Shown here: positions 8,087 through 15,799 of the stretch, in pieces
Numbering within the stretch: the first letter of the stretch is position 1
Layout of the letters: each line of letters begins with the position of its first letter
Assembly (NCBI GenBank): GCA_036389715.1
Contig: DASVWH010000008.1
Coordinates: forward strand, 1 to 25,769
From: DASVWH01 sp036389715
GTDB lineage: Bacteria; Acidobacteriota; Blastocatellia; Pyrinomonadales; Pyrinomonadaceae
DNA length: 25,769 nt
Reading direction: 5' to 3'
The notes under the pieces: model-generated
Database searches by the model: none
Seen by the model: only the letters and a program-made list of their open reading frames with translations
What the model was told of the DNA's origin: nothing
Translations under genes and position numbers: made by a program

Positions 8087-9988
8087 TTACGGTGCGCCCT
8101 CCTGCGGGGTATCTTCCATAGTCAGCGCCCGGTCAATGTCCGAATCCTCGATGGAATCATCATAATGGTGAATCAGTATGCGCTTGAGCGGGAAGGGCTG
8201 GGGCGCGCCCGGAGGCAGCGTCTTTTCCAGCACGAAGCCCAGGTTGAACTTGACCAGGCGCTGCTCGCTCGGGTGTTCGCGCTCGTCCTTGCGCATGATA
8301 TAGCCGACGAAATAATCCTTGAAGAGCTGGCTCTTCTTGCGCAGCAGGTGGTAGAGATACTTGCGCCAGAACCTGTTATTGTTAGAGGCCAGGTCGGCGG
8401 GCTTCTGCCAGCCCGGAGCCTGCCCCGTCAAAGGGTCAACGTGCTCGCCGGAGGCCGTCACGCCGTCAATCACGAACCAGCCGTCAATCCTCAAAGGGTT
8501 CGGCGCAAAGAGATGCCAGTCCGGGCGCAGCTCCGCCAGCTGTAGAAAAGCGCGCAACGCGACCGGCTCATAAACCCTCGCGCTTTTGAAGCGGGCCGAG
8601 ACGTTCAGGTTGTAGCTGTCCATCATGAGGCCGAGGAACAACAGGGCCGCCAGACCGTTGGCCAGGATAGCGAGGACGGGTCGCCTGCGTCGTCCCGCCG
8701 CGGCCGGGAGCTTCACGACACGCACGCCCTCGCCCTCAGCACTCGCAATAGTCTTCGGAGACTTGAGGAAACGAGAGCGCGCCAGCCTGAAAGGATTGAG
8801 CACGGCGCTGTGCCCGCGCACGACCAGACCTCTGGCCGCCTCCGGCAGTGCCGCCAGGCGCAAGAAACGATGCGACACCTGTCGCCTCAGCGAATCCCAG
8901 AAGGCAGAGTCCAGCAGCAGCGCATTGAGGCTAATCATCACCAGCGGGAAAGTGCCGATATTGATGGTCATCCAGATTCCGAGGTGCATCGCCGTCAGGC
9001 AGAGGACGGCCGTGCGCCTGAGCAGCGGCTGACACCAGGGCAGGAGAATCAGCGGGAGGGCCAGGAACTCAATCACCAGCGTGCTCCAGGTCAGCATCTT
9101 GATGAGCCACATCGGCTGCTGCGAGAGCCAATGCCCGGTCGGCAGCGCGATCTGGTCCAGGTGCATCGTGTAGTAGAGGGCACTACCGTCGAGCCAGCTA
9201 TCGCCGGATTTGACGAGCGCGGTCAGGAAATAGATGATCGCGATCTGGAAGATAATGGCGAACGCCGCGACGGAGGGCTTCGCGCGCCACGCGCGGGCGG
9301 GCGGCGAGGGCGTGCCGTCCGGGGCGGCGTTCGCGTCTGCGTCTTCGCGCGCGGGCTTCCTGACCGCGTCGAGCGAGAAACGCCTGCCGAGCGGCAGGAA
9401 CATGCCCCAGATCAGCATCGTCAGCAGGACCTCGTCGCCGCCGTTGAGAATGAGCGTGTTGCGCGACAGCACACTGTGAAAAAAGAGCAGGCTGAGCAGC
9501 CCGAAGATTTTCGTCCGATAGCCGACGAGGAATAGGACGTAACAGATGAGCCCTGCTCCGAAAAGCAGTTGCACGCCGGTCAGGGTATTGGCCCACGTCA
9601 GCAGCGAGAAGTGGTAAGGCCCTGTGAACCTCAGATAGTTGGAGTCCAGCGGCAGCACGCCGAACGAGGTGTAGAAGGCTTCCAGGTAAGGCCAGCGGTA
9701 GACCCAGTCCATGACCAGGAGCGAGCCGATTAAGATACGAAAGAGCGCCAGCGAGCGTAAATCAATGGTCAGGTAAAAAAACTTCAGCCTCTCCCTTATC
9801 CCCTGGCGCGCGGGGCTCGGCTGGACCTCTTCCGCGACGGCTGGCGGCGGCGACACTTCTGCGTCTAAGACTGGCCGGGCGACGAGGCCGTCGTCGGCGC
9901 GCTCCGGGTTGCGTGCCACGCGCAGACTCTCCGCCGACACTTGTTTTTCCTGCACTTCATCCAAAAGCTGTGTGGTAAGAGGCATCAT
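8087..9988 (-). CDS. HTTM domain-containing (vitamin K-dependent gamma-carboxylase-like) membrane protein
   Basis: A 633-residue polytopic membrane protein. The N-terminal 70 residues are soluble and polar. Then comes the HTTM domain (about 72-350): IDLRSLALFRILIG opens it, with WPYLEAFYTSFGVLP, LSRNTLILNGGDEVL and a run of about seven to eight membrane helices, matching the bacterial relatives of vitamin K-dependent gamma-carboxylase. After a last helix near 430-450 is a soluble C-terminal domain carrying WHLFAPNPLRIDGW, typical of such proteins. Bacterial HTTM proteins are of unknown activity, so carboxylation should not be assumed. Two ATGs (9988 and 9985) are adjacent; the ribosome-binding site is weak (GCGGGG). 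It lies 65 bp downstream of a secreted beta-sandwich protein on the same strand. Confidence 0.88.
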   Translation of the reverse strand: MMPLTTQLLDEVQEKQVSAESLRVARNPERADDGLVARPVLDAEVSPPPAVAEEVQPSPARQGIRERLKFFYLTIDLRSLALFRILIGSLLVMDWVYRWPYLEAFYTSFGVLPLDSNYLRFTGPYHFSLLTWANTLTGVQLLFGAGLICYVLFLVGYRTKIFGLLSLLFFHSVLSRNTLILNGGDEVLLTMLIWGMFLPLGRRFSLDAVRKPAREDADANAAPDGTPSPPARAWRAKPSVAAFAIIFQIAIIYFLTALVKSGDSWLDGSALYYTMHLDQIALPTGHWLSQQPMWLIKMLTWSTLVIEFLALPLILLPWCQPLLRRTAVLCLTAMHLGIWMTINIGTFPLVMISLNALLLDSAFWDSLRRQVSHRFLRLAALPEAARGLVVRGHSAVLNPFRLARSRFLKSPKTIASAEGEGVRVVKLPAAAGRRRRPVLAILANGLAALLFLGLMMDSYNLNVSARFKSARVYEPVALRAFLQLAELRPDWHLFAPNPLRIDGWFVIDGVTASGEHVDPLTGQAPGWQKPADLASNNNRFWRKYLYHLLRKKSQLFKDYFVGYIMRKDEREHPSEQRLVKFNLGFVLEKTLPPGAPQPFPLKRILIHHYDDSIEDSDIDRALTMEDTPQEGAP

Positions 9989-10053
9989 GACCCCGCTTCA
10001 AAAGTTTGAGAGAACACGGTTTCGCTTGCAGTTGGCGGGGTTTCCGCGCCGAC

Positions 10054-11751
10054 TCAGTTTTTCAAGATGAGAGGAAGAACATTCTTCTTCACTTCCGAAG
10101 CGGTGACGTTCACGGCCGTCTCGGGCCCGAGCAGGTGGTCCTCGATTGCCTGCTTGACCGCTTCGCCCTTAATCGGTTCTTTGGGCCCGAGCGGGTCGAG
10201 CAGCATGGCGACGACGTAATATGAGCCGGGGCGCAGATTCTTGATCTGGAACGTCTCTCCGGCTGTCGCAACCAGATGACGGTTATAGAATTTCGAGGAG
10301 AACTTTTTCGGGTCGGTCGGAAACGCGAAGATGTTGTATTTGGACGCGGGAGTCTGGCCGCCTGCCTCGGCGGGTGTGCCCACCTGTCCTTCGATGATGG
10401 CGGCGCCCGTGGAAAAGACCAGCTTCAGCCCGGCGATGCCTTCGTTGGATTTGAGACCGAGCGGCTCGTAAGTGATATCCTCGTCTCTCAAGATAATCGC
10501 CTTCAGGTAAATACCGTCGGGCCATTCCGAGAATCTCCATAAGAACGGCTTGCGGGTTTCGTTGTCCATCCCGCGCGCCATGAGCCGCACGTTGAACTCG
10601 CCCGGCTTGATGAACTTGCAGTCAATGGCCACTCCCTTGGGCTTGGCCTCGTGGAGGAAGACGCGGACGGACGCATAGGGGCGCTCGACGCCTTTGTCCT
10701 GGAGCACGACCTTGCCGCTCAGGAGGGCCGCCTCTTCGACGTTGATCTCGACCCCCGTGAGGCTCTTATCAACCATCGTGATCTCCTGGAGCGAGCTGAG
10801 CAAAAATCTCTGCGGGTCGGTCGCGGTCCGCAGCCTGTAGACGCCAGACGTGAGACCGCTGGCCTTGAACTGCCCCTGATTGTCCGTCCAGATGACGGAC
10901 TTGAAATACTTGTCGCCGACCTTCGAGACCTTCAAGGCGATGGGCGCGGGAAGAATCTTGCCCCCGACCTTGACCGACCCGGAGACGGAGAAGGCGGAAG
11001 TCGAGTTAAGGTCGAGACTGAAATTGATGTTCTTGGCCTCTTGCGAGGCCGCGACGCTGACGGGCATGGCCGCCGCCGCTTCACGCTTATCAGGATAATA
11101 GAGCGGCCCCAGCATGGTCCAGACCCCGGAGATGTCCCGCAGGTTCGTGACCACGTTGTAGGCTCCAGGCTGAAGGCCGTAGATGCGATAGCGGCCCTTA
11201 TCGTCGGTGACGCCGTAGACTTCGGGCTGCGGCCGCGAAGCCGGGCGGCTGCCGGTGCGGGCGACGACCGTGACGGCGGCGACCGTGATGCCCGCCAGCG
11301 GGTTGGAGTCCGCATCCGTCACCAGGCCCTCGATGACGCCGCCCTTCTCCATCGGGATGTTGACCCGCGACTGCGTGCCGGAGGTGAGCACGACCTGCTT
11401 GTTGTTCGCCTGTTCGGTGGCGTCTGTCAGAAAGCCCTTCTTGCGGACCGAGAGCTTGTAGGTTCCGGGCGCGAGACCGGCCATCTTGTAGATGCCCTTG
11501 GCGTTGGTCATCGCTTCGACCTCGACGCGCTCCCTATCGGCAACCATAGTTATTCTGACGATGACGCCCATCAGCGGGCCGCCCTGGAAACTGACGATGC
11601 CAGTAATCCCGGCCTTGTCTTCGGGCGCTGAAGGCGCTGAAGGCGTGCCTGACCGGGCAGAGGGCCTCTCCTGCGCAACGATTAAGTTGAAGCAGGAGAT
11701 CAACAGTAACAGGCAGAGGCTGAGCGTCAGACGCGCTGGCTTGATGTGCAT
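10054..11751 (-). CDS. Secreted multi-repeat carboxypeptidase regulatory-like domain protein
   Basis: A 565-residue exported protein with a signal peptide (residues 1-26, ending IVAQE). The mature part is a string of about five beta-sandwich repeats of the CarboxypepD_reg/transthyretin-like type. Clear examples start with GITGIVSF (about 48), VIEGLVTD (about 140), FSVSGSVKV (about 255), LLSGKVVLQ (about 340) and IIEGQVGTP (about 455), and most close with GLxPGxYxLxV-like turns. There are no peptidase catalytic residues and no C-terminal membrane anchor or beta-barrel. Such proteins are numerous in Acidobacteriota and Bacteroidota and are presumed to act in adhesion, surface display or polysaccharide binding; function here is unknown. 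AAGGGG precedes the ATG. It is a paralogue of the protein at 12431-13780 and is flanked closely by other exported proteins. Confidence 0.85.
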   Translation of the reverse strand: MHIKPARLTLSLCLLLLISCFNLIVAQERPSARSGTPSAPSAPEDKAGITGIVSFQGGPLMGVIVRITMVADRERVEVEAMTNAKGIYKMAGLAPGTYKLSVRKKGFLTDATEQANNKQVVLTSGTQSRVNIPMEKGGVIEGLVTDADSNPLAGITVAAVTVVARTGSRPASRPQPEVYGVTDDKGRYRIYGLQPGAYNVVTNLRDISGVWTMLGPLYYPDKREAAAAMPVSVAASQEAKNINFSLDLNSTSAFSVSGSVKVGGKILPAPIALKVSKVGDKYFKSVIWTDNQGQFKASGLTSGVYRLRTATDPQRFLLSSLQEITMVDKSLTGVEINVEEAALLSGKVVLQDKGVERPYASVRVFLHEAKPKGVAIDCKFIKPGEFNVRLMARGMDNETRKPFLWRFSEWPDGIYLKAIILRDEDITYEPLGLKSNEGIAGLKLVFSTGAAIIEGQVGTPAEAGGQTPASKYNIFAFPTDPKKFSSKFYNRHLVATAGETFQIKNLRPGSYYVVAMLLDPLGPKEPIKGEAVKQAIEDHLLGPETAVNVTASEVKKNVLPLILKN

Positions 11752-11810
11752 AATTCCCCTTCTCTCTCTCTTTCACTTTCGTCAACCGGCGGCACCGCGG
11801 CGCTGCGGGC

Positions 11811-12344
11811 TCAATGCTTGTGCTCTTCGCCGCGACCTCTCGTGGCGATAATCCGGTCGCGAATCTGCGCGGCGTTAAGGCCGAGCTTCTTTTGCCAGTT
11901 GTAGGCCAGCAGTGCTTCGCGCGCGCAGACCTGGCAATGAGCGGCGTGGTCGTCCACGTAACAACTGAGCAGGCTCTCGTGGCCGGACTCGTCGCAGTAG
12001 CAGTAGCAGGGAAGCTGGGCCAGTATTTTGGGGATCAGCCGCGCGACCTCGTAAGCCCGCACGACCTGCGGAGGCGCGTCCGGGACTAGCTCCAGCATCT
12101 GCTTGACCAGCAATGTTTCCGGCAGTCGCTTAAGGCCCGCCTCCTCTTTGACGTAGGCCGGGACGGGGTTCTGCTTCGAGGCGGAAGAGCCCTTCTCCTG
12201 CACCGACGGGGCCGCCTTCGACTGGCCCTGGGCGTGAACCGGCAAGCGCGTGTAAGCGGCCAGGGAGATAAAGCCGAGGACGAAGAGCAGGAGCAGGAGA
12301 AGCGTCCGGGTTCTCTTAAGGGCGGCGAAAAGAGGTTTGAACAT
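11811..12344 (-). CDS. Secreted PCYCYC-motif Cys/His-rich protein (PCYCGC-like)
   Basis: A 177-residue exported protein. A long signal sequence or N-terminal anchor (about 14-38, ending VHA-QG) is followed by a disordered Ser/Lys/Gln segment (39-60) and a helical domain. The signature is PCYCYC at 112-117, then a histidine (122), Cys128, and HAAHCQVC at 133-140. Cys113, 115, 117, 128, 137 and 140 with His122, 133 and 136 look like a metal- or cofactor-binding set. This matches the layout of the PCYCGC family of exported proteins of unknown function, with Tyr replacing Gly in the motif. There is no lipobox cysteine, unlike many members. AAGGG lies about ten bases before the ATG. It sits between the two CarboxypepD_reg-like genes with gaps of 59 and 86 bp, suggesting co-transcription. 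Confidence 0.78.
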   Translation of the reverse strand: MFKPLFAALKRTRTLLLLLLFVLGFISLAAYTRLPVHAQGQSKAAPSVQEKGSSASKQNPVPAYVKEEAGLKRLPETLLVKQMLELVPDAPPQVVRAYEVARLIPKILAQLPCYCYCDESGHESLLSCYVDDHAAHCQVCAREALLAYNWQKKLGLNAAQIRDRIIATRGRGEEHKH

Positions 12345-12430
12345 TTTGCATTACCCTTATCTATCAAGCTGCGTCGGAAAGGTTTCCGGCTGCGCACGGG
12401 CGCGCCGGGCAATCGCTGCGAACATCCGTT

Positions 12431-13780
12431 TCAGGGCCTGGGCCTTCTCGGGGGCGGCGGCGACGAAGGCTGCTGCTCACGCGCAGACAATTGCACGTCA
12501 ATGGTTTTGGGTCCGGCCGTCAAATCCAGCGAGAGAACGCTGAAGACGAAATTGGCCGGGAGCGGCTGGTTATCCACGGCCGCGGTCTTGACCTTGAGGC
12601 TTGGGCCGGGCATGACGACCAGCGTGTACTGCGTCTGGCGCAGCCCCGAGAGGCGGAAGACCCCGTTGGCTGCCAGGTTGATGCCGTGCGTCGCCTGATC
12701 TTTGGACTGGAGGTCCGTGCCCTCCCTGAGTATCAGGTGACAATCGGAGGACCTGAACTCTCGCCCCTCGACCTGAACTCTGCCCTCTATGTAGACCAGA
12801 GCGTTGTGCGCCGGGATGACCAGGGCGGTCACGTCCTGGCCGCCGATGGAGAGCGCCATCGGCTCGAAAGTGATGTTGCGGCCTTTGACGAGCCCGACGA
12901 AGGGAACGAGCTTATACTCGCCGTCCGGGATTCTTTTGAGAGAGAAATTACCCTTCTCGTCCGTCTTGAAACTCGTCTGGACACTCTCGCCGAGGCCGGT
13001 CGTCCCCGAGAGGTCGAATTCAAACTTGGGGACGGGCTCTTTCGTGTCCGTGTTGATGATGCGGCCCGAGACCTTGAAGGTCGGGAGCGCCGTCAGCAAA
13101 GTTATCGCCCCGATGTCTGTCTCCTCGCCGCTGCTGACCTGAATCTCGGAAGCCTGCTCCTTGGTCGGAGATTTGGGATAGTAGGTTTTCTGGAACGGCT
13201 CCAGGGTTGAGGCGTCAACGATGCTGGCGTCGCCGTTGCCGACCGCTATCCAGTACTTGCCGGAAGGCAGGCCGTAGATGCGAAAGCGTCCGAGGTCGTC
13301 AGTCCAGATTCTCGCGCGGCCGCCCTGCGAGGTAGAGGCAACATCCGAATTCATCTCGCCCCAGACAACGCTCTCCCCGATTGCCGGTCGCCCCGCGGCG
13401 TCTATCGCAGAGCCGCTGATGACGCCGCCCGCAATCATCTCGAAATCCGTCACCGTCGCCTGCCCGATAAGGTCCACTTCCTTGTAGATTCCGGCCAGTA
13501 AGGTCTCCGTTGATTTGATGGTGTAGAGCGGGTGCAGGATCGAGACGAGGTAGCGGCCGACGGGCAGCCCCTTGTAGCTATAGCTCCCTTCCTTATCCGT
13601 CGTCACGGATTCCTGCCGCTGGCCCGGCAGTTTGATGACGACCAGTGCGCCCTGCACGGGCTTGTTCTTGACCGTCACATGGCCTGAGAGCGAACACAGT
13701 GCTGGCTCCGGCAACTGTTGCGCAAAGGCCGGGCCGGAGAGCGCCAGGGCCAGCAGGATGAAGAGCGAACGAAACATCAT
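12431..13780 (-). CDS. Secreted multi-repeat carboxypeptidase regulatory-like domain protein, paralogue
   Basis: A 449-residue exported protein. The frame opens further upstream (13846), but the ATG pair at 13780/13777 has AGGAG four and seven bases before it and is followed at once by a classical signal peptide (ending AFA-QQ), so the longer version is unlikely. About four beta-sandwich repeats follow, starting near LSGHVTVKN, VISGSAIDAAG, FKVSGRIINTD and YIEGRVQVEG. The second repeat, with TDDLGRFRIYGLPSGKYWI, closely resembles TDDKGRYRIYGLQPGAYNV in the protein at 10054-11751, so the two are paralogues. The C-terminus is a short Ser/Pro/Arg-rich tail. No catalytic motif. A surface or extracellular binding role is inferred from fold and export only. 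Confidence 0.83.
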   Translation of the reverse strand: MMFRSLFILLALALSGPAFAQQLPEPALCSLSGHVTVKNKPVQGALVVIKLPGQRQESVTTDKEGSYSYKGLPVGRYLVSILHPLYTIKSTETLLAGIYKEVDLIGQATVTDFEMIAGGVISGSAIDAAGRPAIGESVVWGEMNSDVASTSQGGRARIWTDDLGRFRIYGLPSGKYWIAVGNGDASIVDASTLEPFQKTYYPKSPTKEQASEIQVSSGEETDIGAITLLTALPTFKVSGRIINTDTKEPVPKFEFDLSGTTGLGESVQTSFKTDEKGNFSLKRIPDGEYKLVPFVGLVKGRNITFEPMALSIGGQDVTALVIPAHNALVYIEGRVQVEGREFRSSDCHLILREGTDLQSKDQATHGINLAANGVFRLSGLRQTQYTLVVMPGPSLKVKTAAVDNQPLPANFVFSVLSLDLTAGPKTIDVQLSAREQQPSSPPPPRRPRP

Positions 13781-13892
13781 GTATCTCCTAACTACACCGA
13801 TGAGCGAGGCTCGAAGCGGCCGGGTTCCGGCAGACCGGATAAGCACGCGCGCCTTTAAACCTCTTCTTAATTCTTCAGGGCCGGTCGCGGTT

Positions 13893-14759
13893 TCAGCTGC
13901 CCGATACCTTGACGCCCTCGGGCGTAAAGAAATCGTCGGACAGCTTTTCGCCGAGCACCCAGCGTTTAATCAGGTGCGTGCCGAAGAGCACGTTTTCGTC
14001 CGTCCTGATCTCCATCTTGTGCGGCAGCATCACGCCCTGCTCCGGGCGATAGTCGGTGTAATAAAGCGTGCTCGTGCCGACGCTGCTCCGGCGGCTCTGC
14101 TTGTCGCACAGCCAGCTCTTTTCGGAGAAGTACAACTCGTTGACGACCGCGCCCGTCTCCCAGGTGATGACCCAGTAGGGCGACTCGTAGCGCGATTTCA
14201 GCCCGTTCAGCTCGCGGTCGCTCGAAAGCGAGAGCAGGCGGATAAAAGCCTGTAGCGAACCCTCCTGGCTCGCCTTGAAGGCCTCCGCGCGGTCCGCTCG
14301 AAGAGCCGTGACCTGGCGCGAGCCCGCGACGCCTTCGCGGAAGACCAACTGCCAGGTCGCCGTCGGGTTGACGCCCAGCACGACGGTCGTTCCGCTGGCC
14401 GTCAGGATGGTCATGTACTTTCCGGGGGCGCTGTAGATGACGGAGGCTGGCAGCCCTTTGCGGGCGACTTCCAGGGCGTTGTTGATGATCGCATTGGTAC
14501 TCGGGCCGGAAGCCAGGCTGCCCGCGTAAACGTCGAAATCTATCCGGTAGGAATTCAAGAGCGTCGCATCGGCTCCGCTCAAATACTTGCCTTTGATATT
14601 CCGCAGCACGTCCTCCTGCTTGATGGCCAGGGGGACGGCCGAGCCCGTCACGCGTTGTCCGGCCGGGGCAGCGCCGGTCGCCTGGGCCGAGACAATCGCC
14701 GCCGCGCCGCAGGTCACGCCGAGCAGGAATAGCAGGGCCAGCACTTTTGATTTATACAT
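13893..14759 (-). CDS. Exported hypothetical protein, 288 aa
   Basis: A signal peptide (residues 1-26, ending VSA-QA) is followed by an all-beta-looking domain with no catalytic motif I recognise. The body contains alternating strands (for example YMTILTASGTTVVLG, YWVITWETGAVVNELYF) and ends with TLYYTDYRPEQGVMLPHKMEI and DDFFTPEGV. That end resembles the LolA/outer-membrane lipoprotein-sorting-like fold, in which a substrate-derived value is compared with a target; this is a resemblance, not an identification. The ATG at 14759 has AGAGGT about seven bases upstream; an upstream in-frame codon at 14804 would add 15 residues before the signal peptide and is unlikely. It is transcribed in the same direction as the flanking secreted-protein genes, 112 bp before the next. 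Confidence 0.75.
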   Translation of the reverse strand: MYKSKVLALLFLLGVTCGAAAIVSAQATGAAPAGQRVTGSAVPLAIKQEDVLRNIKGKYLSGADATLLNSYRIDFDVYAGSLASGPSTNAIINNALEVARKGLPASVIYSAPGKYMTILTASGTTVVLGVNPTATWQLVFREGVAGSRQVTALRADRAEAFKASQEGSLQAFIRLLSLSSDRELNGLKSRYESPYWVITWETGAVVNELYFSEKSWLCDKQSRRSSVGTSTLYYTDYRPEQGVMLPHKMEIRTDENVLFGTHLIKRWVLGEKLSDDFFTPEGVKVSGS

Positions 14760-14875
14760 CGCAATACCTCTCTTTAAGGGTGGATGGATGATGTGACATC
14801 CCATCGGCTCCGCGAGGAGCAGGAAAATGGCATTAACTTATTCGGACACTCGATTAAGGGGAGAGTTGAGCAGAG

Positions 14876-14912
14876 GTGTTGCTGCCGGGCACTCTAAGCA
14901 CGGCAGCAACAC
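14876..14912 (-). terminator. Strong hairpin after the Cys-rich gene (terminator-like, no T-run)
   Basis: A perfect 12-bp inverted repeat, GTGTTGCTGCCG (14876-14887) and CGGCAGCAACAC (14901-14912), encloses a 13-base loop, 18 bp past the stop of the gene ending at 14930. No T-run follows on the minus strand, so it may be a processing or stability element rather than an intrinsic terminator. Confidence 0.5.
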
Positions 14913-14929
14913 ACTATGCGACGGCTGGC

Positions 14930-15274
14930 TTACGGGCACGACTTCGGCGCGCACCCACCAGTCTTGTTACAATCGTCCAGGCAGTTCGCTTCTAAGAGTA
15001 AGCAAGCGACGCCGCACGGCGGGCACGAGATCGCGATTGACAGTCCGACGCAGATGAGCGCCTGAATCAGGCAGCTGTTGCGGCAACTCGAACAGGCGTC
15101 GGGCGCTGCGGCGCGGAGGAACTTGGTTCCGCCGACCTTATGGATTTGGCCGCCCTGGCTGGCAGTCGCATTGGAGCGCGACTTGCCGGGGGATGCCTGC
15201 GCTATAGTCAAAGTTCCGGCGACTATAGCCAACATCACGAACGTACTAAAAACTGTCTTACAACGTTTCAGCAT
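14930..15274 (-). CDS. Small secreted cysteine-rich protein with a duplicated CxxCx3Cx6C array
   Basis: A 114-residue protein. The ATG at 15274 is preceded by AAAGGGG and followed by a signal peptide (about 7-28, ending AQA-SP); longer in-frame starts lack a ribosome-binding site. A low-complexity polar linker (29-58) leads to a C-terminal domain with eleven cysteines in 53 residues. Cys61, 64, 68, 75 and Cys84, 87, 91, 98 have identical spacing (CxxCx3Cx6C), so the domain seems to be a tandem duplication, separated by the hydrophobic VGLSIAIS. Cys102, 108 and 113 follow. Such density suggests disulfides in the periplasm or outside, or metal binding. The leader-plus-Cys-rich-core layout also recalls peptide precursors, but no modification enzyme is encoded nearby. 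It lies 86 bp after the Trp-Asp repeat gene on the same strand. Confidence 0.72.
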   Translation of the reverse strand: MLKRCKTVFSTFVMLAIVAGTLTIAQASPGKSRSNATASQGGQIHKVGGTKFLRAAAPDACSSCRNSCLIQALICVGLSIAISCPPCGVACLLLEANCLDDCNKTGGCAPKSCP

Positions 15275-15360
15275 AAGGACCCCTTTCATTGAGGTTTGGG
15301 CCACCGAAAGACGGTAGCTGTGTTGATAGCAAAACAACGGAAACGCAACCGCGGCGGTCG

Positions 15361-15762
15361 TTAGTATGCGACCTGGTCATAGAGGATGTAGTCCCAACCC
15401 CAATCCCAGCCCCAATCCCAACTGCCGTCCCAGCCATAGTCCCAGCCGCCGTCCCAGCCATAGTCCCAACCATAGTCCCAGCTATAGTCCCAACCATCGC
15501 CGTAATCCCAACTTCCGTCCCAATCCCAGCTTCCATCCCAATCCCAGCTTCCATCCCAATCCCAACTTCCATCCCAGTCCCAGCTTCCGTCCCAGTCCCA
15601 ACTTCCATCCCAATCCCAGCCATCAATGGAACAACTGTCATCAAAAGACTGTGCGTGGGCCACATTAATTTGGCTGCCAGAGACGCCGTAGATGCCGAGC
15701 AGAAAGATGAGAGACAGCACTGACGAAAGAGGTATCCGCAATTTTCGTAGAATACTCTTCAT
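15361..15762 (-). CDS. Secreted Trp-Asp repeat protein (six WDWDGS repeats)
   Basis: A 133-residue protein I cannot assign to any family. A signal peptide (residues 1-37, ending AHA-QS) precedes a mature chain of about 96 residues that is roughly one quarter Trp (24) and more than one quarter Asp (27). Residues 49-84 are six perfect WDWDGS hexapeptides; 85-125 continue as looser WDYG, WDGG, WDGS and WDWG units, and the end is YILYDQVAY. One cysteine (Cys44) precedes the repeats. The ATG at 15762 has AAGGAG six bases upstream; an adjacent GTG is less likely. Every difference between the DNA copies is a synonymous third position (GAT/GAC, AGC/AGT), which supports translation of this strand. The DxDGS pattern resembles calcium-binding loops, an untested idea. 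Confidence 0.8.
   Translation of the reverse strand: MKSILRKLRIPLSSVLSLIFLLGIYGVSGSQINVAHAQSFDDSCSIDGWDWDGSWDWDGSWDWDGSWDWDGSWDWDGSWDWDGSWDYGDGWDYSWDYGWDYGWDGGWDYGWDGSWDWGWDWGWDYILYDQVAY
15512..15619 (-). repeat. 18-bp tandem repeat, six copies, coding for WDWDGS
   Basis: Six contiguous 18-bp units, plus-strand form cttccatcccaatcccag, start at 15512 and end at 15619. Variable bases sit only at unit positions 6, 12 and 18, which are the wobble positions of Asp, Asp and Ser codons on the minus strand. Confidence 0.95.
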
Positions 15763-15799
15763 CACACTCTCCTTTATCGTTAAGTGGTTCTTTTACTTG

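Noticed and set aside
14790..14800. GATGTGACATC palindrome about 30 bp before the 288-residue exported protein
   Set aside because: Too short and odd-centred to call an operator; no second copy was seen.
15289..15723. Plus-strand frame with Pro/Ile/Val repeats opposite the Trp-Asp gene
   Set aside because: Differences among repeat copies change amino acids in this frame but are silent on the minus strand, and there is no start signal.
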